The notes: generated from the sequence alone by a model not told the origin. Positions 1-10,920 are shown, counted from the stretch's first letter. The stretch is DNA of 64,000 nucleotides from Petaurus breviceps papuanus (GCA_028583685.1 JAMXIF010000228.1:1170905-1234904); one strand, 5' to 3'. Program-made: numbers and translations.

Positions 1-480
1 CAGCAAATTCCTTCCACTGTAGGCTCCTTGTGATTACAGTCAGCCAATTAGGGGACAGGGAAAATCTTGAGATTACCATTACCATTAATTAGGCCCAGAT
101 CCCTTGTTTAGACACTCCCTAACTATTTCATTAATACCATTCCAGAGGTTGACCCCAGGCTCATTGGCCTAGAGTTTGCCCACTACGTTCGCTTTGCCTT
201 TTTGGACGTGCTGAGTTTGTCCCCCAAAGCCACTGCAACCTGTTGTTCCCCTCGATCATCCACCAGGTCTTCTAGTATGTGAGGATGCCAATGACCCGAC
301 CTTTGTTTACCAGTTTCTTTTGGTTTTCATTTCCCTCTTGGACATTTTTGCTTCTTGTTTTTTGGTGCTTTCTAAACTACGACATTGGTCTTAGCAAGAG
401 GCAAGGATGGCAGATTTAGTTGGAAGGTGTGGTCAGAATTCATATTGCAAGGTAGTGAGGAGGGAGTTGGAAAAGGGGAA
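1..480. other. No gene recognised
   Basis: I see no exon, RNA gene or clear repeat here. A KRAB A-box exon for the zinc-finger gene at 1.7-3.1 kb was looked for on the plus strand and not found, so the 5' exons of that gene probably lie to the left of the window. Confidence 0.4.
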
Positions 481-499
481 GTATGAATGCCTGTGATTG

Positions 500-770
500 A
501 CTAGATGTAGCTGGTGGCACAGTGGATGGATAGAATGCCCAGCCTGGGGTCAGGAAGACCTGGACTAAAATCTGGCTTCAGATACTTACTAGCTCTGTGA
601 CTGGAGAGAGTCACTTACCTCCTTTGCCTCAGTTTCCTCAGTGTCAAATGGAAATCATAGCCCCTCTTACTGTATGGGATTGTTGTGAGAAGGTTAGATG
701 AGATGGTGTCTGTAAAGCTCAGCATGGTGCTTAGCTCATAGCAGGCGCTTCACAAATGCTTCTGTGCCCC
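500..770 (+). repeat. tRNA-derived CORE/MIR-type SINE
   Basis: The text runs from a tRNA-like head (ctggtggcacagtggatgg) through the typical SINE middle (tcaggaagacctgga, cttactagctctgtgac, gagtcactta) to a CORE-like tail ending in catagcaggcgcttcacaaa. It is well diverged from the other copies, so it is an old insertion. Confidence 0.85.
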
Positions 771-774
771 TTTC

Positions 775-1210
775 ATTTCCTCCCTAATGCAGCCCAAGTT
801 AACATTCACTTCCTGGGCTGCCACATCTTGCTGCTTCCTCAGAGCAGGTCTGTAGTCCATTGAAACCTTCAGATTGTGTCTTTCAGATGAACTGTTACCC
901 CACCATACTTCCCCCATTGTGTTCAGTGCTCTAGCCTGTTGAGATCCTTTAGGATCTTGACTCTTGTTAGTCAGTGTGTGAGCTTTCCGTCTTATCTGTG
1001 AATTTGGGAAACATTCAAGTAATTGATAAAAAGCATTAACACAGTATAGACTGATAGGGGTACTCCAGTCAATACCTCTTGCAGTGGTGACCAAGAACCA
1101 CTGACATCTTAGTTTTTGGATTTGTCAAATTGATTCTGAATCCATCAGATTGTGTTATAGCCTAGTCCATATCTCCATCTTCTCCACAAGAAGACAATGA
1201 CATCCTTCAT
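775..1210 (+). repeat. CR1/L3-type LINE 3' region
   Basis: Recognised by recall of the L3/CR1 3' consensus: taatgcagcccaag, then cagatgaactgttacc, gctctagcctgttgagatcc, and a stretch corresponding to the 'one-sided period' text ending near tccatatctccatcttctcc. The copy is ancient and non-coding. It directly abuts the SINE on its left. Confidence 0.65.
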
Positions 1211-1707
1211 TTGCTGTTCGGTAAAATTGAAGGAAAACCATGCCTATAACATGTACCTTCTCCAACATAGTAAACTATTTAAAAAGGCTTCAGTTCAGCT
1301 TTCTGCTCAGTGCAGGGGTTGTCTTTATACCTTCTCTAAGTGATGGTCTTCTTGCTACTTAAATGTTTTCAAATTAATTTCATTGTAAGATGGCTCCCGC
1401 CAAACAACAACGACAGCGTTAAAGCTTTGAGTTACATTTCTGATGCAAAGTAGTTGTAAGACTTTAGTAAATCCAACCTGAGTTTCCTCCTTTGGAAAAA
1501 TGTCATAGCTGATCTTCCTGCCTCCCACAGTTGTCATCATGTTGAATGGAAAAGTGTAAACGACTATACAGATATGTAGTAGTGGAACTGTTTGTTTGTT
1601 TTCTCCCTTCAAGTTTCCTCCAAGTTTTCTTGGAGGAAAAAGAAATTAGCTATAAGTATACAGTAGGTGGCTATGGAAGGCTATGTACATTTAAAATTTG
1701 TTTTCAG
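1211..1707. other. Zinc-finger gene intron, no feature seen
   Basis: This stretch precedes the spacer exon. It ends in a pyrimidine-rich acceptor (tttgttttcag at 1697-1707). No KRAB-like coding sequence is visible in it. Confidence 0.5.
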
Positions 1708-1882
1708 ATTGGGAATGTATTCCTGAAACCAAGGATTCATTTCCAAAGCTGGGTATTTCTATTGAACCTTCATCCCAGGAAGAATGTGCAAAGGTTCATC
1801 TCTTTGTCTCAAATTTGAAAAAAGCCCTGGAGTGTGATGCCAATTTACAGAGGCGACACTGCACTGAGGAGAAATATTCTTG
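1708..1882 (+). CDS. KRAB-ZNF spacer exon (5' of finger exon)
   Basis: This exon encodes the linker found between KRAB and fingers in many mammalian zinc-finger proteins. The acceptor is ttttcag ending at 1707 and the donor is TG|gtaagt at 1883. Read in the only open frame it gives (G/)DWECIPETKDSFPKLGIS followed by a Ser/Glu-rich stretch, then NLKKALECDANLQRRHCTEEKYS. The start DWE-(x)-KDS-(x)-KLGIS-(x)-SQEE is the pattern I know from marsupial and eutherian KRAB-ZNF spacer exons. It enters in phase 1 and leaves in phase 2. The KRAB box exons are not in this window. That this exon belongs to the fingers at 2387-3068 is inferred from distance, strand and matching phase. Confidence 0.72.
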
Positions 1883-2098
1883 GTAAGTAATTGTCAATGA
1901 AAGTCAAACTCACAATAAAATGAGAGACCATGAGTTTTGTAAATTGGTCATTTAAGGTCAATGCTTTTTTGACAATAGGAGTTCCTTGTAGGAAAGAGGC
2001 TTCATAAATGTGATTTGTTAAAGAAAAAGCTTTGATCTGTGTTCACACTAAAGTAAATGTAATAGAATTGAATCAAATAAAATGTTTTCTGTTTATAG

Positions 2099-2386
2099 TG
2101 GATGTGGGAAATCCTTCAGTTCTCAATTTGACATTAAACATCAAGGATCATAACCTAGAGAGAGAGGAATATGTAAAAGCCTTTGCCTATAAGCTCACCC
2201 CTCAATTTCTATCAAAGTATCTATACTGGGAAGAAATTCTATGAATTTATATTTATTTCTGGTACCTTTTCTCCCAAGGTATACAGCTTATTAAACATTA
2301 GGAAATGAATAGTAGAGCCCTGGCTTATGAATGTAATTGTGTAGTAAGGGTTCTAATCACCACCTATTCCTTTTTTCTTGTCACAG
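2099..2386 (+). pseudogene. Decayed first zinc fingers of the old finger exon
   Basis: An acceptor (ctgtttatag, ending 2098) opens an exon whose first codons read CGKSFSSQFD-KHQ, a worn C2H2 finger, and then meets a stop in frame (TAA about 2150-2152). Further remnants follow in shifted frames: a KAF-like piece near 2175-2200, and YECN then CHRIHSGKN around 2328-2403. So at least two or three fingers once stood here and have lost their reading frame through stops and frameshifts. The stretch now most likely behaves as intron, because a good acceptor has formed at its end (AG at 2385-2386). Confidence 0.7.
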
Positions 2387-3068
2387 GATTCATTCTGGAA
2401 AGAATAAATGTCTTATTTGTGGGCTGACCCTCTACAGCAAGGCGAGTCTTATTCGACATGTGAGAATTCATACTGGAGAAGAACGTCATAAATGTAACGA
2501 ATGTGGGAATGCTTTCTGTGAAAGTGTGATCCTTAATGTTCATCAAAGAATTCATAGTGAAGTGAGATCTTATGAATGCCATGAATGTGGGAAGACCTTC
2601 CGCTCAAAGATTGGAGTTACCCGTCATGAGAAAATACATACTGGAGTAAAACCTTATGAATGTCATGAATGTGGGAAGGCTTTCCTTCAGAGGTCATATC
2701 TTTCTCAACATGTGCAGATGCATACTGGGGAGAAACCTTTTAAATGTCATGTGTGTGGTAATGCCTTTCTGCGGAGGACAGGTCTGAAGCAACATGTGAG
2801 AATTCACACTGGAGAGAAACCTTATAAATGTAAAGAATGTGGGAAGGCCTTCTCTGCTAGGAATCGTCTTTATTTGCACATGAGAGTACATACTGGAGTA
2901 AAACCTTATGGATGTTCTATGTGTGGGAAGGCCTTCTCCTCCAGGAATGATCTTACTCGACATGTGAGAGTTCATACTGGAGAGAGACCTTATGAATGTC
3001 ATCAGTGTGGCAAGGCCTTCAGCCAGAGAGGATCCCTGACTCGACATAAGAAAATTCATACTGCATAG
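2387..3068 (+). CDS. C2H2 zinc-finger protein, eight-finger terminal exon
   Basis: This is the 3' coding exon of a KRAB-type C2H2 zinc-finger gene, a family of nuclear DNA-binding proteins that often repress retroelements. The frame holds eight complete fingers of the form C-x2-C-x12-H-x3-H. They start CLICG, CNECG, CHECG, CHECG, CHVCG, CKECG, CSMCG and CHQCG and are joined by HTGEKP-like linkers (HTGEER, HSEVRS, HTGVKP, HTGEKP, HTGEKP, HTGVKP, HTGERP). It ends HKKIHTA then TAG at 3066-3068, inside what was a linker. The acceptor chosen (tcttgtcacag, AG at 2385-2386) follows a long pyrimidine run and joins the phase 2 donor at 1882 to give TGG-ATT-CAT in the finger frame. The older acceptor at 2098 would lead into a stop. 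I infer a working but shortened gene; a pseudogene cannot be excluded without transcripts. Confidence 0.8.
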
Positions 3069-3115
3069 TAACCTCAAGAGTCTTACATATATAACATGAA
3101 GTCTCTCTTCAGCTC

Positions 3116-3121
3116 AATAAA
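3116..3121 (+). promoter_or_regulatory. Possible polyadenylation signal of zinc-finger gene
   Basis: AATAAA lies 48 bases past the stop codon. It coincides with the left end of an inserted repeat (3116-3200), so the signal may have been supplied by that repeat. Confidence 0.45.
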
Positions 3122-3215
3122 TACTCATTAGGCATCTATGATGTATGAGGCACTGTTCTAAGCCCTGAGGAATACAATGATAAAAGTGAAAGTCATTGCC
3201 TTCAACATAGAAGTA
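3116..3215 (+). repeat. Old dispersed repeat (MIR/L2-tail type)
   Basis: The text 'actcattaggcatctatga' then 'gaggcactgttctaagccc' is the common 'increasing age, last-catalogued' tail seen several times in the window (15655-15800, 20520-20640, 22200-22290). The exact family is not certain. Confidence 0.55.
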
Positions 3216-3235
3216 AAACTTAAAAAAAGGAATAT

Positions 3236-3362
3236 GATGCATATGATAAATGTGAAGATGCTTTCCATTGGAGCCTACAGTATATGAGCTAGTAAAAAAT
3301 ATTCACACAGGGGAGATGCTATATGTGTGCAATGGGCTTAAGAAAGATTTCATTAAGAACAC
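3236..3362 (+). pseudogene. Worn zinc-finger remnants downstream of the stop
   Basis: Reading piecewise, this stretch gives YDKCEDAFHW and then IHTGEMLYVCNGLKKDF, a finger half and a finger linker followed by a second finger start. These are relics of the same finger array, now outside the open frame and cut off by the stop at 3066 and the repeat at 3116-3215. They indicate that the array was once longer on the 3' side too. Confidence 0.6.
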
Positions 3363-3363
3363 A

Positions 3364-3790
3364 GAATTGCAGAGGTAGGAGGGGCTTCCATGGGCACTAG
3401 TTCAACCTATATATGAAAAAGAATTCTGTCTATACCCTCCTTGAGAAATGCTCATCTAGGTCTTATTTTTAAGATAGCTAGTGAGAAGGGAAATACATTA
3501 CTTGACAAGACAGTCTATTCTAGTCTGGGATAGCTCCAAGGGTTGGGAATTTTTTCCTCATTAAGTGTCCATTTATCTTTCCCCCTTCAACCAATTACTT
3601 TTCCTTTGTCCACCAAACAGGAAAAGTCTAATTCCTTGTATATGTGACAGTCCTTTAAATACTTCAAGACAGCCATTGTGTCCTCTTAGGGCCTTCTCTT
3701 TTCCAGGCCTAACCCTTGATTTTTTTAGCCATTCCTTCTGTATCATGTCCCTTACCTGACCTACTCAATCTCCTTTAGCTTCCTTTTATA
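3364..3790 (+). repeat. CR1/L3-type LINE 3' region
   Basis: The stretch follows the L3/CR1 3' consensus as I remember it: aggaggggcttccatgggca, ttcaaccta, a 'ccctccttgagaaatg' segment, then ggaaaagtctaattcc, acagtcctttaaatacttca and ccaggcctaaccc. It is diverged and non-coding, in the same orientation as the piece at 775-1210. Confidence 0.65.
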
Positions 3791-4555
3791 CTACTCACTG
3801 AAAGAGGATTCAAACTCATAGGAAACCTCATCGATTAAATTATTTCCTGCCTACTTTCCCTCAACATTTTTTCCAAATTGTCTATTGTCCCCATTTGACC
3901 CCAAGAAGGAAAGTTTGTTTTTCATTTCTAAGTAAGAATCAAATTATTACAATTTAACTTTACAAAAGAATTTCCAAAGTCACATAACCAAGAAAATGGT
4001 ATATCAAACATTTCCTTCAGTTTTCACTAACAAAAGAAAAATTGTGCACTATATGAAAATCAATTACAGCTGATTCCACAGGAGAAAAAAGATCTCTGAA
4101 AAGATAAAGGCTTTTTGAATTAACATCATAGAATACTAATTTTCAAAGCTCTCATTGAGCACCACATTTTGACCAGCCTTCAAATTTTGCAGAGGTTTGG
4201 AATCCACAAGTGTGTAATATTGCATATATTGTATGATTCTTGATCATCAGTTTTATTGATTTTTTTTCTCCCTCTTCAAAAAAATTACAAGTGATGAATC
4301 TTTGGGAGGGGTAAGATATAGGGGTGCAGGAGGATTTTTAGACAATGTAAAATCAAAAGACTTCAATACAACTTTATTTTTAAAAAGTGAGTGGGCTAAG
4401 CAACATAATAAAGTGAAAAAGAATGGCACAATAGATAAACTAAAACCCCTCAGTATGTTGTTTAAAAGAAATACAGCTAAAAAGAAGATGTAGGAAAAAA
4501 ATGGATGCCTTTTGATATATGCTCCATCTTTAGTTCTTAACACTCCTTGACATCA
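3791..4555. other. No feature recognised
   Basis: This is A/T-rich text with short open frames only. None of the frames resembles a known protein. Confidence 0.35.
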
Positions 4556-5045
4556 CCTCCTACTTTCTTCCTTTCCCCCAGTCTGACAAGGAGGTGAATC
4601 TTCTCACCAAGTCCAACCCCTACATATGTTCAATCGCTTCCATTCCTTTTCATCTTCTCCAGCAGGTTGTCCTCAATTATGCTCTTCCTTGGATAAGTTA
4701 CTTACTTTCCTGTTGCCTTCAGATATTCCCATCTTCACCATTAAAAACCAAAGACCTTCACTAGAGCCTGCCATCTCCTCAAGCTTTTATTTCTATATCT
4801 CTCTTCCCTTTATCAGCCAAACTCCTTGAAAAAGTTGTTTACATTCTTTGTTTCTATTCTTCTTACCCCTTAGCCCTGTGCAAACCATCTTTCAGCTTTA
4901 TCACTCTACTTGAAATGACTTCTAAATTGCCAGTGATTTCTTATTTGCTAAATCTGATGGCCTTAGTTCTAATTTTTTTAACCTATCTGCTATATTTTAT
5001 ACTATTAACCACCCAGTCCTCCTGAATACCCTTATTTTCCTTCTG
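4556..5045 (+). mobile_element. L2-type LINE, reverse-transcriptase fragment
   Basis: The plus-strand text matches the L2 ORF2 reverse-transcriptase region in broken frames: a 'kdpsLePaissSYrPISLLPfi-KLLEK' like block near 4740-4830, then a 'LLAKSNGL' like block near 4945-4970 and 'LL-PSPPEYPYFPSGF-DTTL' like text to about 5065. Stops and frameshifts abound, so it is an old dead fragment. Confidence 0.6.
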
Positions 5046-5059
5046 GGTTTTTGTGACAC

Positions 5060-5830
5060 TACTCTCCTGCTTTGCCCCCTGTGTATCTGTGGTACAGTGT
5101 TCCAGAAGGGAACAAGAACATTTACATTTGGCATTGGAACGGTGGCCAGCCCTTCAGAGTTGGGCTTTCTGCAGTAGAGTTTGAATGCTTGGCAATTTTG
5201 CTCAAGAAAGGACCTCAATGTCCTGTATCTTATCCTGCCAGGTGATCTTCAGAATCTTCCCAAGATGATTCAGATGGAAGTAATTCAGTTTTCTGACATG
5301 GTGCTGGTATGCTGTCCAGTTTTCACAGGCATCCAACAGTGAGGTTGGCAAAATGGCCCTGTAAACCTTCAGTTTCGTGGCCAGTCTAATACCTCTTCTC
5401 TCCTATACTTTACTTCAGAGACTCCCAAACACTGAGCTAATAACTGGCAATGTATGTCAACCTCATCATCTATATTGCACAGCCTTGGAAAGTACAGTGC
5501 CAAGGTTAGTGAATTTATCCATTGCATTCAGAATCTCTCCATTTGCTGCAACCAAGTGATTCACCAAATAATACATCTTTTCCAATTAGTTCCAGTTACA
5601 GCAGGTTTTTTGATGATCACTATGAATTTTAAACTTTCAAACTCTAGAAACAGATGCAAGTGTGTTGGGTGGCCACAGTGCTCTGCCTTTGATTATTTTT
5701 CTGCCATCAAATCTATTTTTCTGAGGAGGCAGTTTTCTGTTTTGTCTTCACAGTTCCAAAGTTCTGCCGCATTTCATAGTCAGTCTATGAAAGAGCTAGT
5801 ATCATGTGAGAAAATCAGATAATGATTTTT
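5060..5830 (-). mobile_element. RTE-clade LINE, C-terminal ORF fragment
   Basis: Minus-strand translation near 5370-5150 reads KVYRAILPTSLLDACENW, then KLNYFHLNHLGKILKITWQ and DKIQDIEVLS, followed by LPSIQTLLQKAQL. This is the well-known tail of RTE reverse transcriptases (often mis-annotated as craniofacial development protein 2-like). Further up on the minus strand a 'KFTNLGTVLSKAVQ' like segment near 5520-5480 also fits that family. Stops interrupt it. It overlaps the end of the L2 fragment, so one of them was inserted beside the other. Confidence 0.72.
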
Positions 5831-6264
5831 TACCTTATATTTGATTCCATTCTGTAATTGGTTCTATTCTGTAACTGCCTGAGCTATGTTTCTTTGTCTC
5901 AGGGTTAAATTCAGAAGTTTATGAGCCCAGAAGTTCAATTTTCCTTTCTTAGTTAAGTTTAAAAGTTGTTTCCCTATAGATAATTTTAATTGAAAGAAAA
6001 ATTTTATGTCTCTATGACCAGCTGCCCTTGTACTAGAAGAAATCTGTTATCCTTGAAGGGTACAGGTGGACTAGGGAGTCTATTTTGTTCTCTCTGCAAC
6101 ATTGGCTGCCCTTCGAGGAAGTCTGGCTTGGTATCACTGTGACATTAACTAGCCATGTAGGTGGACATGCCCAGTGTGCTTTCCCTAGCAAAAAGATGGA
6201 AGGAGGGGTTGTCGATAGCCCTGCATTCCAGACTCATCCCATCATGTTGTTTTCCATCGTCTGT
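5831..6264. other. No feature recognised
   Basis: No gene or clear repeat seen. The repeated phrase ttctgtaa(t/c)tgg/cct near 5850-5880 is a short local duplication. Confidence 0.3.
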
Positions 6265-6518
6265 GACACCTCAGACTTTTTTGTTGTTCAGTAGTGTCTG
6301 ACTCTTCATGAGCCCATGGACTTACCAGTGGGGTTTCCTTGGCAGAGATACTGGACTGTTTTGCCATTGCCTTCTCCAGCGTGTTCCCATTTTAATAGTC
6401 GTTAAGTGACTTCCCTAGGGTTACACAGCTAGTAAGTATTTGATGTCAGAATTGAACTCAAATCTTTCTGACTCCAAGCCTGGCAACTTTATTTACTGAA
6501 CCACCTGGCTGCCCCTTC
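6265..6518 (-). repeat. CORE/MIR-type SINE
   Basis: Reverse-orientation SINE. On the plus strand it shows ttaagtgacttccctagggt, cacagctagtaagtatttga, ctgactccaagcctggc and ends in accacctggctgcccc, the complement of the tRNA-like head. Confidence 0.85.
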
Positions 6519-7399
6519 AGACTTTTTAACCAATCGTATTTTTTTTCCATCTGTGATCCTTCCTGTTCCTTGTTCTCTTGTACTTCCCAAAACTTTATGA
6601 AGTCCCACCTTGTGGTCTTTTTGATTTTTGACTTTTTGAGGAACTGAAAAGACCCTTTTTCTTAGTAATTGCTGGTCCTTACCAATAAAGTGAATGTGCT
6701 CAGAACATTGTGCCTTAATTTCAGTTGCTTAATTTAAATTTCAGTTAACTTGATTTCAGTCACTATACTTACATATGCATGATTACTGACAAATACATTC
6801 ATGCCAGCCTTTCTTAGATATGCTTCATTACTGGCTAGGAATTTGTAAACTCTTTATTGTAAGCTGTGATCCAAAAATTAAAATCCCAATTCACAGATAC
6901 CATTTTCTCAGCCTACTGTTCACTTTACAAATTAATGTTTTGAAACCACCCCATTTTAGCTTTGATGATTAAATGAGAATATTTTTGATTGAATCAGATA
7001 ATCAGAATTGTGAATAGGGACTGTACACCAACTTGAATCAATCAAGAGGGACTGCTTTGCCCTAAGGAATTTGTATAAAAAGAAATGATCAGAACCAGAG
7101 AGAGAAAGTTCTGGATTTTAGAGGTTATAGCAAGCATAGCATTCCAGCCCACTTTATAGGAATAGAGGGAAGACAGCTGATGACAAGAAGTGAGATAATG
7201 AGGAAAGTCATTGGCCCTATAGGTAGAACAGAAGACCCAGACTGAGGGAAATCCTAAGTAAAGATTGGCTCTTTCCAACTTTATCTTCTGGCTCTTTCCA
7301 ACTTTATCTTCTGGCTCTTATCTGTAGATACTATGAAATAATATGATAGTTCATTATTATTTCCAGTAAACTAAAATGTGCCTCAACCACAAAGAAAGT
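6519..7399. other. Unassigned; contains a 27-bp tandem duplication
   Basis: No gene recognised. At about 7264-7318 the unit ggctctttccaactttatct plus seven more bases is present twice in tandem with a third partial copy. Confidence 0.4.
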
Positions 7400-7830
7400 T
7401 AGTGAGAGATAGATGTAGGAAGCTAGGTCAGGAAGTGGATAGAATGCTGGGCTTGGACCAATGTAGATAGAAAAGAAGAAGCTTCGGGTAGAGCCATTGT
7501 GTCTCCATAAGTTAGGACTTGCCATGGATTGTGAGTCTGCAAAGAAGAAGGAGAATCAGGAGAGAGCAGTGGCATTAAAACCTAGAGAGGAGAGAGTATC
7601 CACGAGAAGGTGGTCAAAAGTGTCAAAGGCACAATGGACGCAGATTGTTTTTCCTACGGATTTGAGAAGGAGCAGAAAGGTCAGATAATAACTTGAGAAT
7701 ATAGTTGGGTCAAGCGAAAGTGTTTAAAGGGTGAGGGAGAGTTGAGTGTATTTGCTTGTAGCAGGGAAAGAACCAGTAGTTAGGAGTGGAAGATTAGCTT
7801 GGAGAGGGGTGTGTGGGGGGCGAGGATAGA
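7400..7830 (-). repeat. Probable L2-type LINE fragment
   Basis: The plus-strand text (gagaaggtggtcaaaagtgt, gtagcagggaaagaaccagt) resembles the complement of the L2 ORF region that describes 'insert after the RT'. The match is by recall and weak; it is heavily diverged. Confidence 0.4.
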
Positions 7831-8029
7831 GAACAAGCCACAACTAATACAATCTCAAAAAAACAACAAGTAGTTGACCAGAAAATAAGCTTGTTGCGAG
7901 CATCGTGTGAGACCTAGCAAAGTCAGATCATCCTAAGAATTTGCAAATGCAAATGGCACAATAAATGCAGGTGAATAGGAGCATAAATGTAATCTATTAT
8001 CAGAAGCAACAGTACAAACCATCACTATT

Positions 8030-8712
8030 ACCACATTTTCAGACAATATGTCAGTGCAATGCTATGTGTATGTAGGAAATAGAAATGGCACTAAAGAAGA
8101 AGAACACCAACTGAATCTGATGGGAAAGAAATTCATGCAGATTTTCAAGATATTGAAACCAAGGGAAAAGAATTCACGATTTGACAAAAATTGCTAAGAA
8201 AATTGGAAAGCAGCTTGGCAGAAATTAGGTAGAGATCGACACCTCATGCCTCATATCAAGATAAGGTCAAAATGAGTACAGGATTTAGAAATAAAGGGTG
8301 ATTGAATAACCAAATTAGGTGAGCATGGAATCCTTTCTTTACCTGTCAGATATATGGGTAAGGGAAAAGTTTATGACCAAACAAGATGGAGAGCATTATC
8401 GAATGTAAAATGGATAATTTTGATTCTGTTAAATTTTAAAAAGCTTTCCACAAACAAAACCAATGCAGCCAAGATTAGAAGGAATGCAGGATACTGGGGG
8501 AAAAAGTTTTTATGGGAAGTTTCTTTGATAAAAACCTAATTTCTCAAATATATAGAGAACTGAGTCAAATTTATAAGAGTGCAAGTCATTCCAAAATTGA
8601 TAAATGGTCAAGGGAAATGAACAAGCAGTTTTTAGAAGAAATCAAAGCTATCTATAGTTATATGAAAAAAATGCTTGAAATCACTGTTGAATAGAGAAAT
8701 ACAAATTAAAAC
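8030..8712 (+). mobile_element. L1 ORF2 3'-terminal fragment
   Basis: The text carries the end of the L1 ORF2 in worn frames. Recognisable phrases include aaaattggaaagcagcttgg, atgcctcatatcaagataa, aatttataagagtgcaagtc, gataaatggtcaagggaaat and tgaatagagaaatacaaatt. It stops at a CA/TA microsatellite at 8721. Non-functional by many stops. Confidence 0.75.
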
Positions 8713-8720
8713 AGCCCTGA

Positions 8721-8815
8721 GCGCGCGCGCACACACACACACACACACTCACATAGTACATATATACATAATACATATATATGTATATATATATATATAT
8801 ATATACACACAGACA
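8721..8815 (+). repeat. Compound (GC)(CA)(TA) microsatellite
   Basis: A gcgc run is followed by about ten CA units, then ATACAT units, then TA units and CACAGACA. The short open frames across it are artefacts. Confidence 0.95.
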
Positions 8816-9305
8816 TACACATATATGAATGAAATAATTTCAGCAATCTTATGTAGGTTTTGGTTACATAGGTAGGATGGGTACAAAAGAATTTTATAGA
8901 AAGCAGAAGGCAAGGCAATTTATGCATCAAAGAACAGATGACAGAACAGAAAGATCTAAATCAGGTAAAATAGGAAACTTGCCACTAAACACCAGAGTTA
9001 TAGCTTGTATCTCAAGCTGGAATTTGCAGTCAGATACATCAGGAACTAACCAGTTTAACACTAGTTGAGGCCTCACCTTGATTTTGCAGACTCAAGCTTG
9101 TTATTTGATCTTCTTATCTTAATGGAGGTAAGAAAGTTATGCCAGAAATGATCTTTTAACACCTGTAACTTCAGTTCTTCTCTTTATTTATTGTCCCAAA
9201 TTTCTTTCATGCCCAGCTCCCTTTCCTGCTTCTATCTTCATTTGGTCAATTCAACTATATCTTCTCCTAACTTCTAATGCCTCAAAATGGGGAACCCTGA
9301 TAATC
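8816..9305. other. No feature recognised
   Basis: No gene seen. The stretch lies between two L1 fragments of opposite orientation. Confidence 0.3.
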
Positions 9306-10090
9306 AACAACTCATCTTTAACTTATTTTTAAAATTTATTTTTTAAATTATAGTTTTTGTTATCTTCCTCTCTCCCTCCCAACTCTGCATTAGAAAAGGA
9401 CATGTGATACATACATACATACATATATATGTATATGTCTATATGTGGAATCATAAAATACATGCTTCCATATATCGGTTCTTTGGATGGGGATAGCATT
9501 TTCCTTCATAGGTCCTTCATAGTTGATTTAAATATTCATATTACTCAAAATAGCTCAGTCATTCACAGTTATTTTTTGAACAATATTGCTGTTACCTTAC
9601 ATAGCATACGCTTGGTTCTACTTGTTTCACTCTGCATTATTTCATGCAAAGCTTTCCATGTTAAAAAAAAAGATCCTCTTGGCAATTTCTTGCAGCATAG
9701 TAGTATTCCATCACAATCATATACCACAGCTTATTTAGTTCAATGAATGGGCATCCCCTCAATTTCCAATTCTTTGCCATTGTAGAGGGCTGCTATAAAT
9801 ATTTTAGAACCCATAGGTTTTTTTTCTTTTTTTCTGATCACCTTGAGAAACAGACCTAACAGTGATATTGCCAGACCAAGGGGATATACAGTTTTATAAC
9901 TCTTTGGGCACAACCCCAAATTGCTCTCCAAAATGGTTGGATCAGTTCACAATTCTACCAATAGTGTGGTAGTGTACCAATTTTTTTACATCCCCTCTAG
10001 CATTTGTCATTTTCACCTTCTATCATTTTAGCCAGTCTGATAGGTATGAAACAGTGCCTCAGAGTTGTTTTCAATTGCATTTTCTCTAAT

Positions 10091-10702
10091 ATCTCAAGAT
10101 AACTTTAATAAAGGTAAACTAAGGCACAGAATTCTGTCCTTTTTCAGTTTATTAGCAGGGAATGAACCTATTAACAAAGTGGGTCAAATGACTATCTTAA
10201 TTCAGTCACTGACCCAGAGGAGGAGATACAGCTGTTTTTTGTAAGCTTAGAACTGGTTAAGTGAAAAAGACAATATAATTAACCATGGGGGTAAGGATGG
10301 CTAGCAGCCACTCCTCTCTGTCATAGAAGCATGCTTGGTTGCTTTGTTGGACCCATCTTCAACCTGTGGTTATTGATAGTCAACAAAAGATAGCAGACTC
10401 CCTGGCTCCTAGGAGGAAGGTAAGACCCTCCTTAATTATATGAGCACAGGTAAGGATGGACAATATGTCTTGTGTAAATATACCAGGTCAGCTTATCATG
10501 CTTTCAAAGATAGCAAACAGATGTACTGATCTAGGAGATGAAGGTATGAGGGGATAACAAGGTTTCTTTTAAATTTAGCTCATAGGCAAAGAGACAAAGA
10601 AATGTGGCCTGAGTAATCCTACAAAATAAGGTGATAATACAGACAGGATCAATTGCAGAATAGAATAAATTCTAAAATGACAGAATCAATTTAATTTCTT
10701 TA
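10091..10702. mobile_element. Unclassified 612-bp insertion in L1
   Basis: The L1 text breaks after tttctctaat (10081-10090) and resumes with caatactgatttcgagcatt at 10708. The insert is bounded by ctaat at 10086-10090 and again at 10703-10707, a five-base target-site duplication. The insert begins atctcaagataact, ends in aatttctttacta and has no poly(A) tail. I see no TG/CA ends and no coding sequence. It could be an LTR with worn ends or a non-autonomous DNA element. Confidence 0.6.
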
Positions 10703-10920
10703 CTAATCAATACTGATTTCGAGCATTTTAAAAAATATGACTATATATAGCTTTGGTTTCTTCTTACCAGAACTTCCTGTTCATATCTTTTGCCACTTAT
10801 AAATTGGGAAATGACTCATATTTTTATAAATTTGATTCAGTTCTCTATGTATTTGAGAGAGGAGGCCTTTATCTGAGAGACCGGCTATAAAATTTTTCCT
10901 CCAATTTTCTGCTTTTCTTC

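Noticed and set aside
2364-3077. Minus-strand frames opposite the zinc fingers
   Set aside because: They are the regular antisense shadow of the repeated finger codons.
8675-8930. Frames across the CA/TA microsatellite
   Set aside because: They encode only repeat dipeptides (HT, YI).
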